DNA from: an uncultured Clostridia bacterium
GTDB taxonomy: Bacteria; Bacillota; Clostridia; Christensenellales; Borkfalkiaceae
DNA length: 64,000 nt
Assembly: GCA_934271265.1 (NCBI GenBank)
Contig: CAKQRE010000022.1
Coordinates: forward strand, 15,100 to 79,099
Direction: 5' to 3'
The stretch's first letter is position 1, and each line of letters opens with the position of its first letter. The notes under the pieces were generated by a model. The model did not search any database. It saw nothing but the letters and a program-made list of their open reading frames with translations, and was not told where the DNA came from. A program made the translations under genes and the position numbers. Shown piece by piece: positions 16,561 to 24,719 of this stretch.

Positions 16561-18426
16561 TTATTTCTTGACGATCGCTTTGAATTTACAGGAAGCGATA
16601 CACATTCCGCACTTGATACATTTGCTCTGATCGATCGAGAACGGCTCTTTGCCGACGACGCCCGTAATGGCGTTTACCGGGCACTGCCGCGCGCAAAGGC
16701 TGCACTTCTTGCACAGATCGGGCTGAATTTCGTAGATCATCAGCTTTTTGCACACGTGCGCCGGGCATTTTTTGTTCACGATATGAGCGACGTATTCGTC
16801 TCTGAAATGAGAAAGCGTGGATAAAACGGGATTGGGAGCCGTCTGTCCGAGTCCGCAGAGAGAATTGCTCTTTACGTTGCGGGCAAGCTCTTCCAGCTTA
16901 TCGAGGTCTTCCATGGTTGCTTTGCCGCGAGTGATCTTATCGAGAATTTCAAGCATTCTCTTCGTTCCGACACGGCAGGGCGTGCACTTACCGCAGCTTT
17001 CGTCGCAAATAAATTCCATATAGAATTTCGCAACGTCTACCATGCAGTTGTCTTCATCCATTACGATCGCGCCGCCCGATCCCATCATGGAACCTTTCGC
17101 GATCAGGTTGTCGTAATCGATCTCCGCGTCGAGATCGTCCTTCGTAAGACATCCGCCGGAAGGTCCGCCCGTCTGAATGGCTTTGAATTCCTTTCCGTTC
17201 GGGATCCCGCCGCCGATATCGTAAATCAGTTCGCGCAGAGTCGTTCCCATGGGGATCTCCACCAAGCCGACGTTGTTGATCTTGCCGCCGAGCGCGAACA
17301 CTTTCGTTCCCTTCGATTTTTCCGTTCCGTATTTCGCAAATTCCGCCGCGCCGTTTCTCAGGATATACGGCACGCACGCAAGCGTTTCCACGTTGTTGAT
17401 GATCGTCGGTTTTCCCCAAAGCCCTTTGACCGCCGGGAACGGAGGACGGGGACGAGGCATACCTCTCTGCCCTTCGATGGAGTTCAGAAGCGCCGTTTCT
17501 TCGCCGCAGACGAATGCGCCCGCGCCGAGACGGATATGTACGCGGAAGGAAAAATCCGTTCCGAGAATATTATCTCCGAGAAGCCCGATGCTCTCCGCCT
17601 GACGGATCGCAAGTTTCAGACGATTCACCGCGACGGGGTATTCCGCGCGGACGTAAAAATAACCGTTCTGCGCGCCGATCGCATAGCCCGCGATCATCAT
17701 TCCCTCGATCACGCCGAGAGGATTCCCTTCGAGGATGGAACGATCCATGAATGCGCCCGGATCCCCTTCGTCGCCGTTACAAACGACGTATTTTTCGCCT
17801 TCCGGCTGATTGTAGGCAAACTGCCATTTCCTGCCCGTGGGGAAACCGCCGCCCCCTCTGCCGCGCAGACCGGAATCGAGAATTTCCCTGATCACGTCCG
17901 CACGATCGGTCTTAAGAGCCTTCGCAAGTCCGGCAAACGCACCCGCGCCGAGGTTTTCTTCGATATCCTCCGGGTTTAAACTGCCGCATCCGTGCAAAGC
18001 GATACGAACCTGCTTTTTATAAAAGTTGATATCGTCCTGTTTGGAAACTTTTTCCTGCGTGACGGGATCGACGTAAAGAAGACGGTCGACGACCTCTCCC
18101 CCCTCGATATCCTTTTCCACGATTTCTTCCACGTCTTCGATCTTTACCATGCGATAAAGGGTATCTTCCGGATAGATCTTCACAAAAGGTCCCTGCGAGC
18201 AGAAACCGAAGCATCCGACCTGATTGACCGTCACCTTTTCGCCGAGATTCTTCTCTGCGATCAGCTCTTCGAAACGGGTTTTGATCTCGTCCGAACGGGA
18301 CGACAAACAACCCGTTCCGCCGCAAAGCACGATATGGCGTTTTCCGTCGCTCCCGGTAAACTTGGCGTCGAGACAAGCCGCGCAGTCGTGCGACCTTCTT
18401 TCCAACTCTTCAAAACTCTTGATCAT
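16561..18426 (-). CDS. hydB: NADH-binding flavoprotein subunit HydB (NuoF-like, HndC type)
   Basis: A 621-residue subunit that oxidises NAD(P)H with FMN and passes electrons to HydA. Order of domains: thioredoxin-like [2Fe-2S] (C35, C40, C72, C76); NuoF core with the glycine-rich RGRGGGGFPTG (about 188-198) for NADH/FMN and GDEGDPGAFMDR; SLBB-type region; [4Fe-4S] site CDESCGKCTPC (474-484) plus C524; and two C-terminal ferredoxin motifs (C572-C582, C603-C613). This architecture matches HydB/HndC of electron-bifurcating hydrogenases, which couple NADH and reduced ferredoxin to H2. The start overlaps the hydC stop (ATGA). Confidence 0.95.
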   Translation of the reverse strand: MIKSFEELERRSHDCAACLDAKFTGSDGKRHIVLCGGTGCLSSRSDEIKTRFEELIAEKNLGEKVTVNQVGCFGFCSQGPFVKIYPEDTLYRMVKIEDVEEIVEKDIEGGEVVDRLLYVDPVTQEKVSKQDDINFYKKQVRIALHGCGSLNPEDIEENLGAGAFAGLAKALKTDRADVIREILDSGLRGRGGGGFPTGRKWQFAYNQPEGEKYVVCNGDEGDPGAFMDRSILEGNPLGVIEGMMIAGYAIGAQNGYFYVRAEYPVAVNRLKLAIRQAESIGLLGDNILGTDFSFRVHIRLGAGAFVCGEETALLNSIEGQRGMPRPRPPFPAVKGLWGKPTIINNVETLACVPYILRNGAAEFAKYGTEKSKGTKVFALGGKINNVGLVEIPMGTTLRELIYDIGGGIPNGKEFKAIQTGGPSGGCLTKDDLDAEIDYDNLIAKGSMMGSGGAIVMDEDNCMVDVAKFYMEFICDESCGKCTPCRVGTKRMLEILDKITRGKATMEDLDKLEELARNVKSNSLCGLGQTAPNPVLSTLSHFRDEYVAHIVNKKCPAHVCKKLMIYEIQPDLCKKCSLCARQCPVNAITGVVGKEPFSIDQSKCIKCGMCIASCKFKAIVKK

Positions 18427-18911
18427 AACTCCCCTCCGGCAGCTTTATATTCTTCGATCACTTTCGGTACGGAATCCACCGTCATTTTCGGATATACCTT
18501 TCCGTTGATCGAGACCGCCGGCGCAATGCCGCAGGCACCGATGCAACGAAGGGCGTCGAGGGTAAACAGTCCGTCTTCCGTCGTTTCGCCGGGTTTGATG
18601 CCGAGTATTTCCGAAAACTTATCGATCACCTGTTGCGCGCCTTTCACATAACAAGCCGTGCCGAGACAGCACCCGATCACGTATTTTCCCTTCGGCATGA
18701 GCGAGAAGAAAGAATAAAAAGTAACTACGCCGTAAATTTCCGCGACGGAGATACCCGTTCTCGACGATACGATCTCCTGCACCTCGAGCGGGATATACCC
18801 GTATTCTTTCTGTACGTCGCTTAAAATCATCATCAGCGGCGTTTTTTCATCAACGTATCTGTCACAGATCTCGTTGATTTTAGCGACTGCCGCTTCGCTT
18901 AAATGAGACAT
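18423..18911 (-). CDS. hydC: [2Fe-2S] subunit HydC (NuoE-like, HndA type)
   Basis: A 162-residue thioredoxin-like [2Fe-2S] protein, first gene of the hydrogenase operon. I start it at ATG 18911 (MSHLSEAAVAKINEI), which has GGGAGG eight bases upstream; a longer upstream frame adds arginine-rich residues with no family counterpart. Cluster ligands are in GTACYVKGA and the CIGACGIAPAV segment. NuoE-like subunits mediate electron transfer inside the NADH module. The stop overlaps hydB. A full-consensus promoter lies about 115 bases upstream. Confidence 0.93.
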   Translation of the reverse strand: MSHLSEAAVAKINEICDRYVDEKTPLMMILSDVQKEYGYIPLEVQEIVSSRTGISVAEIYGVVTFYSFFSLMPKGKYVIGCCLGTACYVKGAQQVIDKFSEILGIKPGETTEDGLFTLDALRCIGACGIAPAVSINGKVYPKMTVDSVPKVIEEYKAAGGEL

Positions 18912-19025
18912 TTTCTTCCTCCCGGTAAGATATATTTTGTGTAGCGGGAAACGCCGACCGGTAATCCGTAATACCCTTGTCCGGCGAATCCGATATCTCA
19001 ATATTTATATAGCTACATATCATTT

Positions 19026-19054
19026 ATTATACATCACTTCTTTCCCGTTGTCAA
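19026..19054 (-). promoter_or_regulatory. Consensus promoter of the hydCBA operon
   Basis: On the minus strand TTGACA (19049-19054), 17 bases, TATAAT (19026-19031): full consensus. The leader to the hydC ATG is about 105 bases. I see no Rex-type TTGTGAA/TTCACAA operator in it. Confidence 0.8.
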
Positions 19055-19154
19055 TAGAGAAACGCAAATTTTAAGGAATTATTTTATTTTTTCTTTTTCT
19101 CTCCCCTGTTCTTTCATTCCCGCCGCGCACGCTCCCGTTTCCGCAGTACCGCGT

Positions 19155-19197
19155 AAAAAAACGAGAGAAAACGAAGGCTCCGAAACCGCCTCGTTTT
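19155..19197 (-). terminator. Terminator after the diguanylate cyclase gene
   Basis: Minus-strand stem AAAACGAG / CTCGTTTT (arms 19190-19197 and 19158-19165) followed by seven T. It lies about 55 bases after the stop at 19252. Confidence 0.65.
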
Positions 19198-19232
19198 TCT
19201 CCCGTTGCTTTTTTGTTTGATGAAATGTGCCG

Positions 19233-19246
19233 TTCAGCGACTTATA
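19233..19246 (+). repeat. Copy of the recurrent TCGACTTATA-like motif after a stop codon
   Basis: TTCAGCGACTTATA, one base from the core, lying just after the stop of the minus-strand diguanylate cyclase gene (19252). Confidence 0.45.
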
Positions 19247-19251
19247 GAGGT

Positions 19252-20394
19252 TTATTCCGCCTCGCACGATCCCTCTGCCGCAGCGCGGATCTCCCAGCTT
19301 GCCGCATCGCGGAAGGTCACGCAATTCCTGCCGTTGTTTTTCGATTCGTAAAGAGCCCGGTCGCACGCCGTAAAAAGTTCCGAGGAACGGAATTCCGTTC
19401 CTTTCGGCAGAAAGATCCCGCCGACGCTGACCGTCGCTCCTATCCGGCTTTCGTCTTCGCCCGGAATGTGCACCGACGAAAGCGTTGTCCGCAGGGTTTC
19501 GCATACGGCGAGCCCCTCTTCCTTTCCGCAGCCGGGCAGAAAAGCAATAAACTCCTCTCCTCCCCACCGGCAGTACAGTGCGGTTTCCGGAAAAACGTTT
19601 TCCATTTCTTCCGCATGGCGGATCAGCACGCAATCTCCCGCGGCGTGCCCGTAGGTATCGTTCAGATTTTTGAAAAAATCGATATCCCAGAGCATCATAA
19701 CGCTGTCTCCGTCCGTCAACCGCCCGTTGTATTTTCTCGCGATCTTGCGATTGAACCAATAGCGATTTTTCAACCCCGTCAAGGCGTCCGTTTCCGATAT
19801 TTCCTTCATTTTGTTTTTCACGGAAACAAGCTCCGCCTGCGTTTTCGAACGCACGTCTTCAAACCAGTACCCGATCAGGAAAAACACGGCGTATATAATC
19901 AGAAAACGAATGCGAAATTCGGCAGGATAATCGAACAACAGCAGTTTTTCGCCGAACGGGAACCAGAATAATAACACGAGGACGACAAACATGGTGGCGC
20001 ACATTGCCGAACCCCTTGCCCTGCCGAGCAACGCGATGCCGCTTGTCGGCAGAAATAAAAGCCACATTGCGGAGACGCTGGAAACGCCGCCCGTCAGAAG
20101 TATATAGATAAACAACGCGGTCGTAGAAACGCCGAACAGAAGGTTATGCCGCGTTTTCACGCACCTCGTCGCAATAAGCCAGCAAACGTTTACCGCCGAA
20201 CAGCCCGCATAGATTAAGCAGACGATCGACATTATTTCTTTTCCGCCGACGGCATTCAATATCGCCATTATCAGCGAGACGCACGCCATCACGAGCGAAA
20301 CGACAAGCAACTGAAAATAATTACGATAAGAATCGTTCACCATTTTTTGTTGCAGTTTTCTTTCTCTCCCGTATCTCAGATCTTTTTTCTCCAT
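19252..20394 (-). CDS. Membrane-bound diguanylate cyclase (GGDEF)
   Basis: A 380-residue protein that probably makes cyclic di-GMP. I start at ATG 20394 (MEKKDLRYGR) with GGGGAG just upstream; the frame extends 12 codons further without a ribosome site. Residues 27-185 hold about six hydrophobic helices forming a membrane sensor of no family I can name. A short coiled segment leads to the GGDEF domain (about 200-365), with DALTGLKNR, DIDFFKNLNDTYGHAAGD and the active-site loop GGEEF (278-282). An RxxD inhibitory site is not evident before the active loop. It follows ylmH by 62 bases on the same strand. Signal unknown. Confidence 0.9.
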   Translation of the reverse strand: MEKKDLRYGRERKLQQKMVNDSYRNYFQLLVVSLVMACVSLIMAILNAVGGKEIMSIVCLIYAGCSAVNVCWLIATRCVKTRHNLLFGVSTTALFIYILLTGGVSSVSAMWLLFLPTSGIALLGRARGSAMCATMFVVLVLLFWFPFGEKLLLFDYPAEFRIRFLIIYAVFFLIGYWFEDVRSKTQAELVSVKNKMKEISETDALTGLKNRYWFNRKIARKYNGRLTDGDSVMMLWDIDFFKNLNDTYGHAAGDCVLIRHAEEMENVFPETALYCRWGGEEFIAFLPGCGKEEGLAVCETLRTTLSSVHIPGEDESRIGATVSVGGIFLPKGTEFRSSELFTACDRALYESKNNGRNCVTFRDAASWEIRAAAEGSCEAE

Positions 20395-20456
20395 AACTCC
20401 CCTTTTCGCTTTTATGAATTTTGCCCGCATGAATTTGCCTCAGGAAAAGGCACCGG

Positions 20457-21197
20457 TCAGACGTACCGTTCGATTTTGACCGCAAAATTGTTTTTTTTCG
20501 TTTTTCCGAGCGTTTCTCCTACCCTGAATTTCCCGTAACCGCGCGCCGTAACGACCGCGCCCCGTTTCAATTCCTTGTCTCCGCCGCCCGGAACTTTCCC
20601 GTCGACCGAGACGAATTGTTTTTCAAAAAGTTTCTGCCCGTCCGAACGGGATAAATTCCATACGGCGCAGACGAAAACGTCCGTCCGATAGGACGATACG
20701 ATGATTTCCTTTTCTTCCGTCTTCGGAGCAAAACTCTCCGGGATCTCTTCCGCACTTTCCGTAACGACCTGCTCTCTGCCCACCCTGCACAGCTCCCGCT
20801 TTATCGTTTCCGCAGGGATCTCTGTGGTCACGACATAACAAAATTGCCCGTTAACGAATATATCGCCGATCTTCTCCCGCTCGATCCCGAGATTCAGGAT
20901 CGCGCCGAGATAATCCCTGTGCGAAAGAGAAGAAGCAAATTTCCCTGCGCGGCAGGAAATTTTCAGAACCGCGATCGGCGGATCTTCGTCATATCCGAGC
21001 TCTTCCTCGTTTCCGAAACGGGCGATCCTTCGTTCGGCAAATTCCGCCCCTCCGTAAAACGATACGTTTTCGCTTCCGCATATCGCCGTCGTTTCCGCCT
21101 GTTCCGACAAAGACAGAAAAGGCGTATACACAAAAATTCCGCGCGCACGGGAACGCTCGTACAACTCCGCGATCCTCTTTTCGAACGATTTTTCCAT
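20457..21197 (-). CDS. ylmH: YlmH-like S4-domain RNA-binding protein
   Basis: A 246-residue protein. The N-terminal two thirds match YlmH: an alpha/beta region with FYGGAEFAERRIARFG, then SLSHRDYLGAILNLGIEREKIGDIFV, which is characteristic. The C-terminal 70 residues are an S4 RNA-binding domain (LSRSDGQKLFEKQFVSVDGK). YlmH proteins bind ribosomal particles and are linked to ribosome quality control and, by gene neighbourhood in other Firmicutes, cell division. Here it is not beside division genes. It has its own consensus promoter; the ribosome site is weak. Confidence 0.88.
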   Translation of the reverse strand: MEKSFEKRIAELYERSRARGIFVYTPFLSLSEQAETTAICGSENVSFYGGAEFAERRIARFGNEEELGYDEDPPIAVLKISCRAGKFASSLSHRDYLGAILNLGIEREKIGDIFVNGQFCYVVTTEIPAETIKRELCRVGREQVVTESAEEIPESFAPKTEEKEIIVSSYRTDVFVCAVWNLSRSDGQKLFEKQFVSVDGKVPGGGDKELKRGAVVTARGYGKFRVGETLGKTKKNNFAVKIERYV

Positions 21198-21226
21198 CTG
21201 TGATTTCCGTAAAGTAATATATACTT

Positions 21227-21255
21227 ATTATATAATACAAAAAAGCGTCTGTCAA
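21227..21255 (-). promoter_or_regulatory. Consensus promoter of ylmH
   Basis: Minus-strand TTGACA (21250-21255), 17-base spacer, TATAAT (21227-21232). Predicted leader about 25 bases. Confidence 0.75.
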
Positions 21256-21377
21256 TTTTTTTGACGCAATTCAATAAATTGTATGAAATATTTATTTCCC
21301 CTCCTGCCTCCTGCGTGACAGATTCTGACAAAATTACGTTACAAATTCGTTTTTTTCGACAACAGGGAAAAAACGAT

Positions 21378-21406
21378 TTGAATTTTACCGCAAAATATGA
21401 TATAAT
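21378..21406 (+). promoter_or_regulatory. Promoter of the two-component system
   Basis: TTGAAT (21378-21383), 17 bases, TGATATAAT with an extended -10 (TATAAT at 21401-21406). It stands about 50 bases before the response-regulator ATG. Confidence 0.7.
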
Positions 21407-21457
21407 AGACTTAGCGTTCGCCATCACCGACTATTTTTACAAAGGGGGCTATTCTAC

Positions 21458-22126
21458 ATGTTTCGTATTCTTATCGCAGAGGACGATTTCGGCACGCGAA
21501 AACTTATGACGGTCGTTCTGAAAAACGGCGGCTACGACCCGATCGCCGCCGCAGACTGCAAAGAAGCCCTCGCTTTATACGAAAAAGAAAAACCGGACCT
21601 TATCCTTGCCGACGTGATGATGCCCGACGCCAGCGGGTTCCGCCTGACAGAGGCGATCCGCAAAAGAGACGCAAACATTCCGGTGATCATCGTAACGGCA
21701 AAAAGCTCACAATCGGATAAACGATACGGTTTTCTCGTCGGGGCGGACGATTACATGACGAAACCCGTAGACGAAGAGGAACTTCTCCTTCGCATCAAAG
21801 CTCTGCTGAGAAGAAGCAAAGCGGCATGCGAACAGAAACTCGTTTTCGGGAACCTCATCGTCGATTACCCGGAGAAAAAAGCGGAGATCGACGGAAAAGA
21901 CGCCGACCTTACCCAGAAAGAATTTCTTCTTCTGTTCAAACTGCTCAGTTTTCCCGGAAAAATCTTCACCCGAAACGAACTGATGGAAGAGATCTGGGGC
22001 TCCTCCGAAAAAGACGATCACACCCTGAACGTACATATCCGGAGACTGCGGGAGAAACTGGAACAGGCAAACGGCGTCGAGATCAAATCGGTAAGAGGGC
22101 TCGGATACAAAGCCGTTCGCCTGTAA
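21458..22126 (+). CDS. OmpR/PhoB-family response regulator
   Basis: A 222-residue regulator. The receiver domain spans residues 1-115 with acidic pocket D9-D10, phosphoacceptor D52 (LADVMMPD), T80 and K102. The C-terminal winged helix (about 125-222) shows the OmpR pattern LTQKEFLLLFKLLSFPGKIF and HTLNVHIRRLREKL...VRGLGYKAV. A GGGGG site precedes the ATG. The histidine kinase gene follows 90 bases downstream on the same strand. Target genes cannot be read from the sequence. Confidence 0.93.
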   Translation: MFRILIAEDDFGTRKLMTVVLKNGGYDPIAAADCKEALALYEKEKPDLILADVMMPDASGFRLTEAIRKRDANIPVIIVTAKSSQSDKRYGFLVGADDYMTKPVDEEELLLRIKALLRRSKAACEQKLVFGNLIVDYPEKKAEIDGKDADLTQKEFLLLFKLLSFPGKIFTRNELMEEIWGSSEKDDHTLNVHIRRLREKLEQANGVEIKSVRGLGYKAVRL

Positions 22127-22174
22127 TATTCTTTTTTCGGAGCGCAAGAGCCGAGAAATAAGCATAAATATGCC

Positions 22175-22188
22175 TATAAGCCGATTAT
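22175..22188 (-). repeat. Copy of the recurrent motif between response regulator and kinase
   Basis: Minus-strand ATAATCGGCTTATA, one base from the TCGACTTATA core. One of only two copies in the reverse orientation. Confidence 0.45.
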
Positions 22189-22215
22189 TCCTTAATTTTT
22201 CAGTACGGGGGATCT

Positions 22216-23232
22216 ATGAAAAAGACGATAAAACAAAAGTTTCGTATTTTTAATCTATGCTACGGGGCGCTTTGCTGCGCCGTTTCGGCGGCAGTCGCGC
22301 TGATCGCCGCGACGATCCTTCCCGTAAAAAGCTCACATGCGACCGCCGTGCTTGCGATCCTGTTTTCCTTTGTTCTTTCCGTCGCGGCGGGAACGACCGT
22401 TTTCGCTGCCCGCGCAAGTCGCTCTCGGGCGGAGGAAGAAAAGCTCTTTACCGCGATCGAAAGCATCGTTTCGGGAAACTACGAGATCCGCCTCGGCGAG
22501 CTTTCCTCTTCCTATGAAGACGCGGGAAAAGCAATCGAAAAACTTGCCGAAACGCTGAAGAATGCCGAAAAAGCGAAAGCGGATTTCATCGGCGACTTTT
22601 CGCACGAACTGAAAACGCCTATCGTTTCCATCCGCGGATTTGCCAAAATTCTTGCAAAAGGCAACCTTACGGAAGAGGAAAAACGGGAGTATGCCGACGT
22701 GATCGCTGCGGAATCGGAACGGCTGATCGGACTTACGACCGACACCCTCCTCATCAACAAACTCGACAACGACGCTTTTGCCGACGCAAACGTTTCGTTT
22801 TCCCTTTCGGAAACTCTTCGCAAATGTATTCTTTTCCTGCAGGAAGAATGGGAACGAAAAGAGATCGACGTCGAAGCGGATTTCGAAGAATTCTTTTATA
22901 TCGGCAACGAGCGGCTGCTGTCTCAGCTTTTTATGAACCTGATCGAAAATGCGGTAAAATATTCCCGCGAAGGAGGAAAGATCGCCGTACGCATTGCGGA
23001 AGACGATAAAAAACTCACCGTAACGATCGCCGATAACGGCATCGGCATGAGCAAGGAAACGCTAAGCCGTATGTACGACAAGTATTTTCGCGGCGATAAA
23101 TCCCGTTCCGTTCCCGGAAACGGGCTCGGGCTTTCCATCGTGAAAAGAATCGCAGACGTGACGGGCGCGGAAGTTTCCGCCGTATCCGCTCTCGGAAAAG
23201 GCACGGAATTTACCGTTATCCTGAAAAAATAA
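22216..23232 (+). CDS. Membrane sensor histidine kinase
   Basis: A 338-residue kinase paired with the upstream response regulator. Two transmembrane helices (about 15-36 and 43-65) enclose almost no extracellular loop, so it probably senses within the membrane or through a partner. A HAMP-like linker follows, then the dimerisation domain with phosphoacceptor H130 (FSHELKTPI) and the ATPase domain with N-box NLIENAVKYS, G1 IADNGIGM and G2 GNGLGLSIV. The short sensor resembles intramembrane-sensing kinases. Ligand unknown. Confidence 0.92.
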   Translation: MKKTIKQKFRIFNLCYGALCCAVSAAVALIAATILPVKSSHATAVLAILFSFVLSVAAGTTVFAARASRSRAEEEKLFTAIESIVSGNYEIRLGELSSSYEDAGKAIEKLAETLKNAEKAKADFIGDFSHELKTPIVSIRGFAKILAKGNLTEEEKREYADVIAAESERLIGLTTDTLLINKLDNDAFADANVSFSLSETLRKCILFLQEEWERKEIDVEADFEEFFYIGNERLLSQLFMNLIENAVKYSREGGKIAVRIAEDDKKLTVTIADNGIGMSKETLSRMYDKYFRGDKSRSVPGNGLGLSIVKRIADVTGAEVSAVSALGKGTEFTVILKK

Positions 23233-23288
23233 ATTGATCCGGTCGCAGAACCGCGAACGCGGCGACCATGTCGGAAAGGAGATAAAAC

Positions 23289-24584
23289 ATGAACAGAATC
23301 GTTTGTCCGCATTGCAAAAAAGAATTCGAGCTGGAAGACACCGATTATCTTTCGATCGTCCAGCAGGTCCGCGACGAGGAATTCCGCAAAGCCGTTCGGG
23401 AAAAGGAAAAGCAACTTGCCGACTCGCGCGAAACGGAGATCGAACTTTTGAGAGAGAAAACGAACGGAGAATGGAAAGAAAAGCTCGCCGATAAGGAGAA
23501 AAAGATCGCCGCGCTACAATCCGAACTCACCGCAAACGAAAGCAGATTAAAGCTCGCCGTTTCCGAAGCAACGAAAGAAAAAGACAAAGAAATTTCCGAT
23601 CTTCGCTCTTCCCTCATAGAAAAGCAGGCGGAGATCGCAAATAAGGAAACGGAAAAGAAACTCGCCGTGACCGAAGCCGTAACAGACCGCGATAAGATGA
23701 TTAACACCCTGAAAAACTCCTTGGAAAACAGGGAGCAGCAATATGCGCTCGATCGGAACGGTCTGAAACAAAGCTATGAGGAAAAGCTGAAAGCAAAAGA
23801 CGAACAGATCGATTATTATAAAGATATGAAGATCCGTCTTTCCACGAAAATGATCGGGGAATCGCTCGAACAGCACTGCGAAAACGAGTTTAACCGCTTC
23901 CGTGCGACGGGGTTCCCGAACGCTTATTTCGAGAAGGATAACGACGCCTCGAGCGGCAGCAAAGGAGATTTTATTTACCGCGATTTTTCGGACGACAAGG
24001 TGGAGTTTATTTCCGTCATGTTCGAAATGAAAAACGAGTGCGAGGATACCGCGAAAAAACACCGCAACGAAGACTTTTTTAAAGAACTCGATAAAGATCG
24101 TCGCGAGAAAAAGTGCGAATACGCTGTTCTCGTCTCCCTGCTCGAAGCGGATAACGACCTGTATAACGGCGGCATTGTAGACGTTTCTCACCGTTATCCG
24201 AAGATGTACGTTATCCGTCCACAGTTTTTCATTCCCCTGATCACCATTCTGCGCAACGCCGCTTTAAATTCTCTTGCCTACCGCAAAGAGCTGATCATCG
24301 CGCGGGAACAGAATGCGGACATCACGAATTTCGAAAACGATATCAACGACTTCAAGGAAAAATTCAACCGCAATTACCGCATCGCAAGCGAAAAATTTCA
24401 GGACGCGATCAAAGAGATCGATAAAACGATCGACCGGCTGAATAAAATCAAAGAATCCCTGCTCGGTTCCGAAAACAACCTGCGTCTCGCGAACGAAAAG
24501 GCAGAGGATCTCACGATCAAAAAGCTGACGAAAAACAACCCGACGATGGCTGCAAAATTTGCGGAACTGAAATCGGAGAGCTGA
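23289..24584 (+). CDS. DUF2130 coiled-coil protein
   Basis: A 431-residue protein of the DUF2130 family. It begins with a CPHCKKEFELEDTD motif (a short CxxC zinc-ribbon-like start), continues through about 160 residues of charged coiled coil, and then the conserved DUF2130 core (ESLEQHCENEFNRFR, GSKGDFIYRDF, ISVMFEMKNECEDTAKKHRNEDFFKELDKDR). The core acidic/lysine residues (D in GDF, E-x-K in FEMKNE) resemble a PD-(D/E)xK nuclease pattern; this is inference. AAGGAG precedes the ATG. It is downstream of the two-component genes and ends at a strong terminator. Confidence 0.82.
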   Translation: MNRIVCPHCKKEFELEDTDYLSIVQQVRDEEFRKAVREKEKQLADSRETEIELLREKTNGEWKEKLADKEKKIAALQSELTANESRLKLAVSEATKEKDKEISDLRSSLIEKQAEIANKETEKKLAVTEAVTDRDKMINTLKNSLENREQQYALDRNGLKQSYEEKLKAKDEQIDYYKDMKIRLSTKMIGESLEQHCENEFNRFRATGFPNAYFEKDNDASSGSKGDFIYRDFSDDKVEFISVMFEMKNECEDTAKKHRNEDFFKELDKDRREKKCEYAVLVSLLEADNDLYNGGIVDVSHRYPKMYVIRPQFFIPLITILRNAALNSLAYRKELIIAREQNADITNFENDINDFKEKFNRNYRIASEKFQDAIKEIDKTIDRLNKIKESLLGSENNLRLANEKAEDLTIKKLTKNNPTMAAKFAELKSES

Positions 24585-24592
24585 CGGGCAGC

Positions 24593-24620
24593 AACCATGC
24601 GATGATCGCGTGGTTTTTTC
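24593..24620 (+). terminator. Terminator of the DUF2130 transcript
   Basis: Ten-bp stem AACCATGCGA / TCGCGTGGTT with loop TGA and six T, nine bases past the DUF2130 stop. Confidence 0.85.
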
Positions 24621-24624
24621 TATC

Positions 24625-24654
24625 AAAAAGGACGGTCGCGTGACCGTCCTTTTT
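24625..24654. terminator. Bidirectional terminator closing the glycan locus
   Basis: Arms AAAAAGGACGGTC (24625-24637) and its complement (24642-24654), with A/T runs on both sides. It separates the plus-strand DUF2130 gene from the last gene of the minus-strand glycan locus (stop at 24720). Confidence 0.88.
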
Positions 24655-24719
24655 CGTTGAAGAGTTTCTTTAACGGATATCTCCCGTTTCCTTTCGGCGG
24701 GGCTGTCCGCCGGATCATG

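Noticed and set aside
14891..16630. A 579-codon plus-strand open frame
   Set aside because: Entirely antisense to hydA and the end of hydB, which are certain from cluster-binding motifs.
18912..19001. An N-terminal extension of hydC to 19001
   Set aside because: The extra 30 residues are arginine-rich, lack homology to NuoE-type proteins and have no ribosome site, while ATG 18911 has a strong one.
18912..19025. Rex-type redox operator before hydCBA
   Set aside because: I looked for TTGTGAA/TTCACAA-like palindromes between the promoter and the start and found none.
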